Of a stretch of DNA of 64,000 nt, positions 30,670-47,200 are shown in pieces; the stretch's first letter is position 1; every line of letters starts with the position of its first letter. Position numbers and translations under genes: made by a program. A model generated the notes under the pieces. The model saw nothing but the letters and a program-made list of their open reading frames with translations, did not search any database and was not told the origin of the DNA. The DNA comes from Megachile rotundata (taxonomy: Eukaryota > Arthropoda > Insecta > Hymenoptera > Megachilidae), in contig NW_027473314.1 in the NCBI RefSeq assembly GCF_050947335.1, positions 1,240,001 to 1,304,000 on the forward strand, written 5' to 3'.

Positions 30670-33600
30670 AATCATACAATCACAATCATACAATCACAAT
30701 CATACAATCACAATCATACAATCGCAATCATACAATCGCAATCATACAATCGCAATCATACAATCGCAATCATACAATCGCAATCAAAGAATCACAATCA
30801 TACGATCACAATCATACGATCACAATCATACAATCACAATCATACAATCACAGTCATACAATCGCAATCATACAATCACAATCATACAATCACAATCATA
30901 CAATCACAATCATACAATCACAATCATACAATCACAATCATACAATCACAGTCATACAATCACAGTCATACAATCACAGTCATACAGTCACAATCATACA
31001 GTCACAATCATACAATCACAATCATACAATCACAATCATACAATCACAATCATACAATCACAATCATACAATCACAATCATAGAATCACAATAATACAAT
31101 CACAATCATACAATCACAATCATACAATCACAATCATACAATCACAATCATACAATCGCAATCATACAATCGCAATCATACAATCGCAATCATACAATCA
31201 CAATCATACAGAAACAATCATACAACCTTAATTATACAACCACAATCATACGATCACAATCATACAATCACAATCATACAATCACAATCATACAATCACA
31301 ATCATACAATCACAATCATACAATCACAATCATACAATCACAATCATACAATCATAATCATACAATCACAATCATACAAGGACAATCATACAATCACAAT
31401 CATGCAGTCCCAATCATACAATCGCAATCACACAACCACAATCTTACAATCACAATCATACGATCACAATCATACGATCACAATCATACCATCACAATCA
31501 TACAATCACAATCATACAATCACAATCATACAATCACAAGCATACGATCACAATCATACAATCACAATCATACAATCACAATCTCACAATCACAATCACA
31601 CAGTCACAATCACACAATCACAATCATACAATCACAATCATACAATCACAATCATACTATCGCAATCATACAATCACAATCATACAATCACAATCTCACA
31701 ATCACGATCATACAATCACAATCATACAATCATAATCGTACAATCGCAATCATGCAATCACAATCATACAGAAACAATCATACAATCACTATCATACAAT
31801 CACAATCATACAATCACAATCATACCATCACAATCATACAATCACAATCATACAATCACAATCATACAATCGCAATCATACAATCACAATCATACAATCA
31901 CAATCATACAATCACAATCATACAATCACAGTCATACAATCACAGTCATACAATCACAGTCATACAGTCACAATCATACAGTCACAATCATACAATCACA
32001 ATCATACAATCACAATCATACAATCACAATCATACAATCACAATCATACAATCACAATCGTAGAATCACAATAATACAATCACAATCATACAATCACAAT
32101 CATACAATCACAATCATACAATCACAATCATACAATCGCAATCAAAGAATCACAATCATACGATCACAATCATACAATCACAATCATACAATCGCAATCA
32201 TACAATCGCAATCATACAATCACAATCATACAGAAACAATCATACAACCTTAGTTATACAACCACAATCATACGATCACAATCATACAATCACAATCATA
32301 CAATCACAATCATACAATCACAATCATACAATCACAATCATACAATCACAATCATACAATCATAATCATACAATCACAATCATACAAGGACAATCATACA
32401 ATCACAATCATGCAGTCACAATCATACAATCGCAATCACACAACACCAATCTTACAATCACAATCATACGATGACAATCATACGATCACAATCATACAAT
32501 CACAATCATACAATGACAATCATACAATCACAATCATACAATCACAATCGTTCAATCACAATCAAAGAATCACAATCATACGATCACAATCATACAATCA
32601 CAATCATACAATCACAATCATAGAATCACAATCATACAATCACAATCATACAATCACAATCATACAATCACAATCATACAATCGCAATCAAAGAATCACA
32701 ATCATACGATCACAATCATACAATCACAATCATACAATCACAATCATACAATCGCAATCATACAATCACAATCATACAGAAACAATCATACAACCTTAAT
32801 TATACAACCACAATCATACGATCACAATCATACAATCACAATCATACAATCACAATCATACAATCACAATCATACAATCACAATCATACAATCACAATCA
32901 TACAATCATAATCATACAATCACAATCATACAAGGACAATCATACAATCACAATCATGCAGTCACAATCATACAATCACAATCATACAATCACAATCATA
33001 CAATCACAATCATACAATCACAATCATACAATCACAATCATACAATCACAAGCATACAATCACAATCATACAATCACAATCATACAATCATAATCATACA
33101 ATCACAATCATACAAGGACAATCATACAATCACAATCATGCAGTCACAATCATACAATCGCAATCACACAACCACAATCTTACAATCACAATCATACGAT
33201 CACAATCATACGATCACAATCATACCATCACAATCATACAATCACAATCATACAATCACAATCATACAATCACAAGCATACGATCACAATCATACAATCA
33301 CAATCATACAATCACAATCTCACAATCACAATCACACAGTCACAATCATACAATCACAATCATAGAATCACAATCATACAATCACAATCATACAATCAAA
33401 ATCATACAATCACAATCACATTCATACAATCACAATCATACAATCATAATCATACAATCACAATCATACAATGACAATCATACAATCACAATCATACAGT
33501 CACAGTCATACAATCGCAATCACACAATCACAATCTTACAATCACAATCATACGATCACAATCATACGATCACAATCATACTATCGCAATCATACAATCA

Positions 33601-35989
33601 CAATCATACAATCATAATCATACAATCACAATCATACAAGGACAATCATACAATCACAGTCATGCAGTCACAATCATACAATCGCAACCACACAACCACA
33701 ATCTTACAATCACAATCATACGATCACAATCATACGATCACAATCATACCATCACAATCATACAATCACAATCATACAATCACAATCATACAATCACAAG
33801 CATACAATCACAATCATACAATCACAATCATACAATCACAATCTCACAATCACAATCATACAGTCACAATCATACAATCACAATCATAGAATCACCATCA
33901 TAGAATCACAATCATACAATCACAATCATACAATCAAAATCATACAATCACAATCACACAATCACAATCATACAATCACAATCATACAATCATAATCAAA
34001 CAATCACAATCATACAATGACAATCATACAATCACAATCATACAGTCACAGTCATACAATCGCAATCACACAATCACAATCTTACAATCACAATCATACG
34101 ATCACAATCATACTATCACAATCATACAATCACAATCATACAATCACAATCATACAATCACAATCATACGATCACAATCCTACAATCACAATCATACAAT
34201 CACAATCATACAATCACAATCATACAATCACAATCATACAATCACAATCATACAATCACAATCATACAATCACAATCATACAATCACAATCATACAATCA
34301 CAATCATACAATCACAATCATACAATCACAATCATACAATCACAATCATACAATCACAATCATACAATCACAATCATACAATCACAATCATACAATCACA
34401 ATCATACAATCACAATCATACAATCACAATCATACAATCGCAATCAAAGAATCACAATCATACGATCACAATCATACAATCACAATCATACAATCACAAG
34501 TATACAATCACCATCATACAATCACAATCATACAATCACAATCATACAATCACAATCATACAATCACAATCATACAATGACTATCATACAATCACAATCA
34601 TACAATCACAATCATACAATCACAATCATACAATCACAATCATACAATCACAATCATACAATCACAATCATACAATCACAATCATACAATCACAATCATA
34701 CTATCACAATCATACAATCACAATCATACAATCACAATCTCACAATCACGATCATACAATCACAATCATACAATCATAATCGTACAATCGCAATCATGCA
34801 ATCACAATCATACAGAAACAATCATACAATCACTATCATACAATCACAATCATACAATCACAATCATACCATCACAATCATCCAATCGCAATCATACAAT
34901 CACAATCATACAATCGCAATCATACAATCACAATCATACAGAAACAATCATACAACCTTAATTATACAACCACAGTCATACGATCACAGTCATACGATCA
35001 CAATCATACAATCACAATCATACAATCACAATCATACAGTCACAATCATACAATCACAATCATACAATCACAATCATACAATCATAATCATACAATCACA
35101 ATCATACAAGGACAATCATACAATCACAATCATGCAGTCACAATCATACAATCGCAATCACACAACCACAATCTTACAATCACAATCATACGATCACAAT
35201 CATACGATCACAATCATACGATCACAATCATACCATCACAATCATACAATCACAATCATACAATCACAATCATACAATCACAAGCATACGATCACAATCA
35301 TACAATCACAATCATACAATCACAATCTCACAATCACAATCACACAGTCACAATCACACAATCACAATCATACAATCACAATCATACAATCGCAATCACA
35401 CAACCACAATCATACAATCACAGTCATACAATCACAATCATACAATCACAATCATACAATCACAATCATACAATCTCAATCATACAATCACAATCATACA
35501 ATCACAGTCATACAATCACAATCATACAGAAACAATCATACAACCTTAATTATACAACCACAATCATACGATCACAATCATACAATCACAATCATACAAT
35601 CACAATCATACAATCACAATCATACAATCACAATCATACAATCACAATCATACAATCACAATCATACAATCATAATCATACAATCACAATCATACAAGGA
35701 CAATCATACAATCACAATCATGCAGTCACAATCATACAATCGCAATCACACAACCACAATCTTACAATCACAATCATACGATCACAATCATACGATCACA
35801 ATCATACCATCACAATCATACAATCACAATCATACAATCACAATCATACTATCGCAATCATACAATCACAATCATACAATCACAATCATACAATCACAAT
35901 CTCACAATCACGATCATACAATCACACAATCATAATCGTACAATCGCAATCATGCAATCACAATCATACAGAAACAATCATACAATCAC
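30670..35989 (+). repeat. About 5.3-kb segment, copy B of the tandem duplication
   Basis: The offset from copy A changes stepwise: 6,034, then 6,160 (a 126-bp gain near 30,960-31,130), 5,572 (588 bp missing near 31,892), 5,376 (196 bp missing near 32,490) and 5,320 (56 bp missing in the consensus run at 34,182-34,433). Each step is a multiple of 14. Between steps the variants match closely. At the right edge, 35,990 reads CACTATC where copy A has already joined copy B. Confidence 0.85.
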
Positions 35990-38900
35990 TATCATACAAT
36001 CACAATCATACAATCACAATCATACCATCACAATCATACAATCACAATCATACAATCACAATCAAACAGTCACAATCATACAATCACGATCATACAATCA
36101 CGATCATACAATCACGATCATACAATCACGATCATACAATCACAATCATACAATCACAATCATACAATCACAATCATACAATCACAGTCATACAATCACA
36201 GTCATACAATCACAGTCATACAGTCACAATCATACAGTCACAATCATACAATCACAATCATACAATCACAATCATACAATCACAATCATACAATCACAAT
36301 CATACAATCATAATCATACAATCACAATCATAGAATCACAATAATACAATCACAATCATACAATCACAATCATACAATCACAATCATACAATCACAATCA
36401 TACAATCACAATCATACAATCGCAATCAAAGAATCACAATCATACGATCACAATCATACAATCACAATCATACAATCGCAATCATACAATCGCAATCATA
36501 CAATCACAATCATACAGAAACAATCATACGACCTTAATTATACAACCACAATCATACGATCACAATCATACAATCACAATCATACAATCACAATCATACA
36601 ATCACAATCATACAATCACAATCATACAATCACAATCATACAATCATAATCATACAATCACAATCATACAAGGACAATCATACAATCACAATCATGCAGT
36701 CACAATCATACAATCGCAATCACACAACACCAATCTTACAATCACAATCATACGATCACAATCATACGATCACAATCATACCATCACAATCATACAATCA
36801 CAATCATACAATCACAATCATACAATCACAAGCATACGATCACAATCATACAATCACAATCATACAATCACAATCATACAATCACAATCTCACAATCACA
36901 ATCATACAGTCACAATCATGCAATCACAATCATAGAATCACAATCATACAATCACAATCATACAATCACAATCATACAATCACAATCATACAATGACAAT
37001 CATACAAACACAATCATACAATCACAATCGTTCAATCACAATCAAAGAATCACAATCATACGATCACAATCATACAATCACAATCATACAATCACAATCA
37101 TAGAATCACAATCATACAATCACAATCATACAATCACAATCATACAATCGCAATCAAAGAATCACAATCATACGATCACAATCATACAATCACAATCATA
37201 CAATCACAATCATACAATCGCAATCATACAATCACAATCATACAGAAACAATCATACAACCTTAATTATACAACCACAATCATACGATCACAATCATACA
37301 ATCACAATCATACAATCACAATCATACAATCACAATCATACAATCACAATCATACAATCATAATCATACAATCACAATCATACAAGGACAATCATACAAT
37401 CACAATCATGCAGTCACAATCATACAATCACAATCATACAATCACAATCATACAATCGCAATCAAAGAATCACAATCATACGATCACAATCATACAATCA
37501 CAATCATACAATCACAGTCATACAATCGCAATCATACAATCACAATCATACAATCACAATCATACAATCACAATCATACAATCACAGTCATACCTTCACA
37601 ATCATACAATCACAATCATACAATCACAATCATACAATCATAATCATGCAATCACAATCATACAAGGACAATCATACAATCACAATCATGCAGTCAAAAT
37701 CATACAATCGCAATCACACAACCACAATCTTACAATCACAATCATACGATCACAATCATACTATCACAATCGTACAATCACAATCATACAATCACAATCA
37801 TACAATCACAATCATACAATCACAATCATACAATCACAATCATACAATCACAATCATACAATCACCATCATACAATCACAATCATACAATCACAATCATA
37901 CAATCACAATCATACAATCACAATCATACAATCACAATCATACAATCACAATGATACAATCGCAATCAAAGAATCACAATCATACAATCACAATCATACA
38001 ATCACAATCATACAATAGCAATCATACAATCACAGTCAAACAATCACAATCATAGAATCACAATCATACAATCACAATCATACAATCACAATCATACAAT
38101 CACAATCATACAATCACAATCATACAATCACAATCATAAAATCACAATCATACAATAACAATCATACGATCACAATCATACAATCACAATCATACATTCA
38201 CAATCAAACAGTCAGAATCATACAATCACAATCATACAATCACAATCATACAGTCACAATCATACAATCACAATCATACAATCACAATCATACAATCACA
38301 ATCATACAATCACAATCATACAATCACAGTCATACAATCACAGTCATACAATCACAGTCATACAATCACAATCATACAGTCACAATCATACAATCACAAT
38401 CATACAATCACAATCATACAATCACAATCATACAATCACAATCATACAATCACAATCATAGAATCACAATCATACAATCACAATCATAGAATCGCAATCA
38501 AAGAATCACAATCATACGATCACAATCATACAATCACAATCATACAATCGCAATCATACAATCGCAATCATACAATCACAATCATACAGAAACAATCATA
38601 CAACCTTAATTATACAACCACAATCATACGATCACAATCATACAATCACAATCATACAATCACAATCATACAATCACAATCATACAATCACAATCATACA
38701 ATCACAATCATACAATCACAATCATACAATCATAATCATACAATCACAATCATACAAGGACAATCATACAATCACAATCATGCAGTCACAATCATACAAT
38801 CGAAATCACACAACCACAATCTTACAATCACAATCATACGATCACAATCATACGATCACAATCATACCATCACAATCATACAATCACAATCATACAATCA

Positions 38901-40305
38901 CAATCATACAGTCACAGTCATACAATCGCAATCACACAATCACAATCTTACAATCACAATCATACGATCACAATCATACTATCACAATCATACAATCACA
39001 ATCATACAATCACAATCATACAATCACAATCATACAATCACAATCATACAATCACAATCATACAATCACCATCATACAATCACAATCATACAATCACAAT
39101 CATACAATCACAATCATACAATCACAATCATACAATCACAATCATACAATCACAATCATACAATCACAATCATAGAATCACAATCATACAATCGCAATCA
39201 AAGAATCACAATCATACAATCACAATCATACAATCACAATCATACAATCACAATCATACAATCACAATCATACAATCACAATCATACAATCACAATCATA
39301 CAATCACAATCATACAATCACAATCATACAATCACAATCATACAATCACAATCATACAATCACAATCATACAATCACAATCATACAATCACAATCATACA
39401 ATCACAATCATACAATCACAATCATACAATCACAATCATACAATCACAATCATACAATCGCAATCAAAGAATCACAATCATACGATCACAATCATACAAT
39501 CACAATCATACAATCACAAGTATACAATCACCATCATACAATCACAATCATACAATCACAATCATACAATCACAATCATACAATCACAATCATACAATCA
39601 CAATCATACAATCACAATCATACAATCACAATCATACAATCACAATCATACAATCACAATCATACAATCACAATCATACAATCACAATCATACAATCGCA
39701 ATCAAAGAATCACAATCATACGATCACAATCATACAATCACAATCATACAATCACAAGTATACAATCACCATCATACAATCACAATCATACAATCACAAT
39801 CATACAATCACAATCATACAATCACAATCATACAATCACAATCATACCATCACAATCATACAATCACAATCATACAATCACAATCATACTATCACAATCA
39901 TACAATCACAATCATACAATCACAATCATACAATCACAATCATACAATCACAATCATACAATCACAATCATACAATCACAATCATACAATCACAATCATA
40001 CGATCACAATCCTACAATCACAATCATACAATCACAATCATACAATCACCATCATACAATCACAATCATACAATCACAATCATACAATCACAATCATACA
40101 ATGACTATCATACAATCACAATCATACAATCACAATCATACAATCACAATCATACAATCACAATCATACAATCACAATCATACAATCACAATCATACAAT
40201 CACAATCATACTATCACAATCATACAATCACAATCATACAATCACAATCTCACAATCACGATCATACAATCACAATCATACAATCATAATCGTACAATCG
40301 CAATC
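35990..40305 (+). repeat. Partial third copy of the middle-domain segment, then a mosaic
   Basis: About 36,060-37,400 repeats the block at 26,230-27,560: ACAGTC triplet, TAGAATCACAATAATAC near 36,331, ACAACACCAATCTTAC near 36,725, CGTTCAATC near 37,028. From 37,400 to 39,200 the order includes CCTTCACAATC, CATGCAATC with ACAAGG (37,646), CAATAACAATCATACGATC (about 38,155) and a further ACAAGG block before 38,780. From 39,216 to 39,453 there are 17 consensus units. The left-domain class AACAGTCAGAATC followed by AACCACGATC is absent. Confidence 0.7.
39465..39840 (+). repeat. 238-bp (17-unit) tandem duplication
   Basis: The chain CAAAGAATC, ACGATC, ACAAGTATAC, ACCATCATAC starts at 39,465 and again at 39,703. 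The same chain occurs once each near 29,130, 34,450 and, in part, 42,310. Both junctions fall in consensus units, so the ends are approximate. Confidence 0.85.
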
Positions 40306-43300
40306 ATGCAATCACAATCATACAGAAACAATCATACAATCACTATCATACAATCACAATCATACAATCACAATCATACCATCACAATCATACAATCACA
40401 ATCATACAATCACAATCATACAATCGCAATCATACAATCACAATCATACAGAAACAATCATACAACCTTAATTATACAACCACAGTCATACGATCACAAT
40501 CATACAATCACAATCATACAATCACAATCATACAGTCACAATCATACAATCACAATCATACAATCACAATCATACAATCATAATCATACAATCACAATCA
40601 TACAAGGACAATCATACAATCACAATCATACAGTCACAATCATACAATCGCAATCACACAACCACAATCATACAATCACAGTCATACAATCACAATCATA
40701 CAATCACAATCATACAATCACAATCATACAATCACAATCATACAATCACAATCATACAATCACAGTCATACAATCACAATCATTCAATCACAGTCATACA
40801 ATCACAATCATACAGTCACAATCATACAATCACAATCATACAATCACAATCATACAATCACAATCATACAATCACAATCATACAATCACAATCATACAAT
40901 CACAATCATACAATCACAATCATACAATCACAATCATTCAATCACAATCATACAATCACAATCATACAATCGCAATCAAAGAATCACAATCATACGATCA
41001 CAATCATACAATCACAATCATACAATCACAGTCATACAATCGCAATCATACAATCACAATCATACAACCTTAATCATACAACCACAATCATACGATCACA
41101 ATCATACCATCGCAATCATACAATCACAATCATGCAATCACAATCATACAATCGCAATCAAAGAATCACAATCATACAATCACAATCATACAATCACAAT
41201 CATACAATAGCAATCATACAATCACAGTCAAACAATCACAATCATAGAATCACAATCATACAATCACAATCATACAATCACAATCATACACTCACAATCA
41301 TACAAGCACAATCATACAATCACAATCATACAATCACAATCATACAATCACAATCATACAATCACAATCATAAAATCACAATCATACAATAACAATCATA
41401 CGATCACAATCATACAATCACAATCATACAATCACAATCAAACAGTCAGAATCATACAATCACAATCATACAATCACGATCATACAATCACGATCATACA
41501 ATCACGATCATACAATCACAATCACAAAATCACAATCATACAATCACAATCATACAATCACAACCATACAATCACAATCATACAATCACAATCATACAAT
41601 CACAATCATACAATCACAATCATACAATCACAATCATACAATCACAATCATACAATCACAATCGTACAATCGCAATCAAAGAATCACAATCATACGATCG
41701 CAATCAAAGAATCACAATCATACGATCACAATCATACAATCACAATCATACAATCACAATCATACAATCACAATCATACGATCACAATCATACAATCACA
41801 ATCATACAATCACAATCGTACAATCACAATCATACAATCACAATCATACAATCATAATCATACAATCACAATCATACAAGGACAATCATACAATCACAGT
41901 CATGCAGTCACAATCATACAATCGCAACCACACAACCACAATCTTACAATCACAATCATACGATCACAATCATACGATCACAATCATACCATCACAATCA
42001 TACAAACACAATCATACAATCACAATCATACAATCACAAGCATACAATCACAATCATACAATCACAATCATACAATCACAATCTCACAATCACAATCATA
42101 CAGTCACAATCATACAATCACAATCATAGAATCACAATCATACAATCACAATCATACAATCAAAATCATACAATCACAATCACACAATCACAATCATACA
42201 ATCACAATCATACAATCACAATCATACAATCACAATCATACAATCACAACCATACAATCACAATCATACAATCACAATCATACAATCACAATCATACAAT
42301 CGCAATCAAAGAATCACAATCATACGATCACAATCATACAATCACAATCATACAATCACAAGTATACAATCACAATCATACAATCACAATCATACAATCA
42401 CAATCATACAATCACAATCATACAATGACTATCATACAATCACAATCATACAATCACAATCATACAATCACAATCATACAATCACAATCATACAATCACA
42501 ATCATACAATCACAATCATACAATCACAATCATACAATCACAATCATACAATCACAATCATACAATCACAATCATACAATCACAATCATACAATCGCAAT
42601 CAAAGAATCACAATCATACAATCACAATCTCACAATCACGATCATACAGTAACGATCATCCAATCACAATCATACAATCACAATCATACAATCGCAATCA
42701 TACAATCACAAACATACAGAAACAATCATACAATCACAATCATACAATCACAATCATACAATCACAATCATACAATCACAATCATACAATCACAATCATA
42801 CAATCACAATCATACAGTCACAATCATGCAATCACAATCATACAATCACAATCATACAATCACAATCATACAATCACAATCATACAATCACAGTCATACC
42901 TTCACAATCATACAATCACAATCATACAATCACAATCATACAATCACAATCATACAATCACAATCATACAATCACAATCATACAATCACTATCATACAAT
43001 CACAATCATACAATCACAATCATACAATCACAATCATACAATCACAATCATACAATGACTATCATACAATCACAATCATACAATCACAATCATACAATCA
43101 CAATCATACAATCACAATCATACCATCACAATCATACAATCACAATCATACATTCACAATCATACAATCGCAATCATACAATCACAATCATACAGAAACA
43201 ATCATACAACCTTAATTATACAACCACAGTCATACGATCACAATCATACAATCACAATCATACAATCACAATCATACAGTCACAATCATACAATCACAAT

Positions 43301-45807
43301 CATACAATCACAATCATACAATCATAATCATACAATCACAATCATACAAGGACAATCATACAATCACAATCATACAGTCACAATCATACAATCGCAATCA
43401 CACAACCACAATCATACAATCACAGTCATACAATCACAATCATACAATCACAATCATACAATCACAATCATACAATCACAATCATACAATCACAATCATA
43501 CAATCACAGTCATACAATCACAATCATTCAATCACAGTCATACAATCGCAATCATACAGTCACAATCATACAATCACAATCATACAATCACAATCATACA
43601 ATCACAATCATACAATCACAATCATACAATCACAATCATACAATCACAATCATACAATCACAATCATACAATCACAATCATACAATCACAATCATACAAT
43701 CACAATCATACAATCACAATCATACAATCACAATCATACAATCACAATCATACAATCGCAATCAAAGAATCACAATCATACGATCACAATCATACAATCA
43801 CAATCATACAATCACAGTCATACAATCGCAATCATACAATCACAATCATACAACCTTAATCATACAACCACAATCATACGATCACAATCATACCATCGCA
43901 ATCATACAATCACAATCATACAGTCACAATCATACAATCACAATCATACAATCACAATCATACAATCATAATCGTGCAATCACAATCATACAAGGACAAT
44001 CATACAGTCACAATCACGCAGTCAAAATCATACAATCGCAATCACACAACCACAATCTTACAATCACAATCATACGATCACAATCATACGATCACAATCA
44101 TACCATCACAATCGTACAATCACAATCATACAATCACAATCATACAATCACAAGCATACAATCACAATCATACAATCACAATCATACAGTCACAATCATA
44201 CAATCACAATCATACAATCGCAATCAAAGAATCACAATCATACAATCACAATCTCACAATCACGATCATACAATAACGATCATCCAATCACAATCATACA
44301 ATCACAATCATACAATCGCAATCATACAATCACAAACATACAGAAACAATCGTACAATCACAATCATACAATCACAATCATACAATCACAATCATACAAT
44401 CACAATCATACAATCACAATCATACAATCACAATCATACAGTCACAATCATGCAATCACAATCATACAATCACAATTATACAATCACAATCATACAATCA
44501 CAATCATACAATCACAGTCATACCTTCACAATCATTCAATCACAATCATACAATCACAATCATACAATCACAATCATACAATCACAATCATACAATCACA
44601 ATCATACAATCACAATCATACAATCACAATCATACAATCACAATCATACAATCACAATCGTACAATCGCAATCAAAGAATCACAATCATACGATCGCAAT
44701 CAAAGAATCACAATCATACAATCACAATCATACAATCACAATCATACAATCACAATCATACAATGACTATCATACAATCACAATCATACAATCACAATCA
44801 TACAATCACAATCATACAATCACAATCATACAATCACAATCATACAATCACAATCATACAATCACAATCATACAATCACAATCATACAATCACAATCATA
44901 CAATCGCAATCAAAGAATCACAATCATACAATCACAATCTCACAATCACGATCATACAATAACGATCATCCAATCACAATCATACAATCACAATCATACA
45001 ATCGCAATCATACAATCACAAACATACAGAAACAATCATACAATCACAATCATACAATCACAATCATACAATCACAATCATACAATCACAATCATACAAT
45101 CACAATCATACAATCACAATCATACAGTCACAATCATGCAATCACAATCATACAATCACAATCATACAATCACAATCATACAATCACAGTCATACAATCA
45201 CAGTCATACCTTCACAATCATACAATCACAATCATACAATCACAATCATACAATCACAATCATACAATCACAATCATACAATCACAATCATACAATCACA
45301 ATCATACAATCACAATCATACAATCACAATCATACAATCACAATCATACAATCACAATCATACAATCACAATCATACAATCACAATCATACAATCACAAT
45401 CATACAATCACAATCATACAATCACAATCATACAATCACAATCATACAATCACAATCATACAATCACAATCATACAATGACTATCATACAATCACAATCA
45501 TACAATCACAATCATACAATCACAATCATACAATCACAATCATACAATCACAATCATACAATCGCAATCAATGAAACACAATCATACGATCACAATCATA
45601 CAATCACAATCACACAATCACAATCATACAATCGCAATCATACAATCACAATCATACAATTACTATCATACAATCACAATCATTCAATCGCAATCATACA
45701 ATCACAATCTCACAATCACGATCATACAATCACGATCATACAATCACAATCTCACAATCACAATCACACAATCACAATCATACAATCATAATCATACAAT
45801 CGCAATC
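40306..45807 (+). repeat. Middle-domain mosaic, HOR-like block of 393 units
   Basis: From the CATGCAATC and ACAGAAAC marker at 40,306 to the next at 45,808 is 5,502 bp, exactly 393 units. The block holds several CAATGACTATC markers (42,425, 43,055, 44,763, about 45,478). It also has two related sections (42,425-43,050 and 44,763-45,470, offset 2,310-2,338 bp) that end in the left-type chain CACAAACATACAGAAAC. The right-type cassette CAATAACAATCATACGATC is at 41,389. Confidence 0.7.
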
Positions 45808-47200
45808 ATGCAATCACAATCATACAGAAACAATCATACAATCACTATCATACAATCACAATCATACAATCACAATCATATCATTACAATCATACAATCA
45901 CAATCATACAATCACAATCATACAATCGCAATCATACAATCACAATCATACAGAAACAATCATACAACCTTAATTATACAACCACAATCATACGATCACA
46001 ATCATACAATCACAATCATACAATCACAATCATACAGTCACAATCATACAATCACAATCATACAATCACAATCATACAATCATAATCATACAATCACAAT
46101 CATACAAGGACAATCATACAATCACAATCATACAGTCACAATCATACAATCGCAATCACACAACCACAATCATACAATCACAGTCATACAATCACAATCA
46201 TACAATCACAATCATACAATCACAATCATACAATCACAATCATACAATCACAGTCATACAATCACAATCATACAATCACAGTCATACAATCACAATCATA
46301 CAGTCACAATCATACAATCACAATCATACAATCACAATCACACAATCACAATCATACAATCACAGTCATACAATCACAATCATACAATCACAATCATACA
46401 ATCACTATCATACAATCACAATCACACAATCACAATCATATCATCACAATCATACAATCACAATCATACAATCACAATCATACAATCGCAATCATACAAT
46501 CACAATCATACAATCACAATCATACAATCACAATCATACAATCACAATCATACAATCACAATCATACAATCACAATCATACAATCACAATCATACAATCA
46601 CAATCATACAATCACAATCATACAATCACAATCATACAATCACAATCATACAATCACAATCATACAATCACAATCATACAATCACAATCATACAATCACA
46701 GTCATACCTTCACAATCATACAATCACAATCATACAATCACAATCATACAATCACAATCATACAATCACAATCATACAATCACAATCATACAATCATAAT
46801 CATACAATCGCAATCATGCAATCACAATCATACAGAAACAATCATACAATCACTATCATACAATCACAATCATACAATCACAATCATACCATCACAATCA
46901 TACAATCACAATCATACAATCACAATCATACAATCGCAATCATACAATCACAATCATACAGAAACAATCATACAACCTTAATTATACAACCACAATCATA
47001 CGATCACAATCATACAATCACAATCATACAATCACAATCATACAGTCACAATCATACAATCACAATCATACAATCACAATCATACAATCATAATCATACA
47101 ATCACAATCATACAAGGACAATCATACAATCACAATCATACAGTCACAATCATACAATCGATATCACACAACCACAATCATACAATCACAGTCATATAAT
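45808..47200 (+). repeat. 1,008-bp (72-unit) repeat with partial second copy
   Basis: The HOR marker with ACAGAAAC starts at 45,808 and again at 46,816. Both carry the same 5' block: CACTATC, TCGCAATC, ACAGAAAC, CCTTAATTATAC, ACAGTC, CATAATCAT, ACAAGG. They differ by TATCATTAC near 45,880 and by the GATATC variant at 47,160, present only in the second copy. The second copy loses homology near 47,200. Confidence 0.8.

Noticed and set aside
30670..35989. Assembly error as the full explanation of the 6-kb duplication
   Set aside because: The copies differ by four separate indels and some substitutions, which argues for real copies. Without reads it cannot be excluded, so it is kept as a finding with a check.
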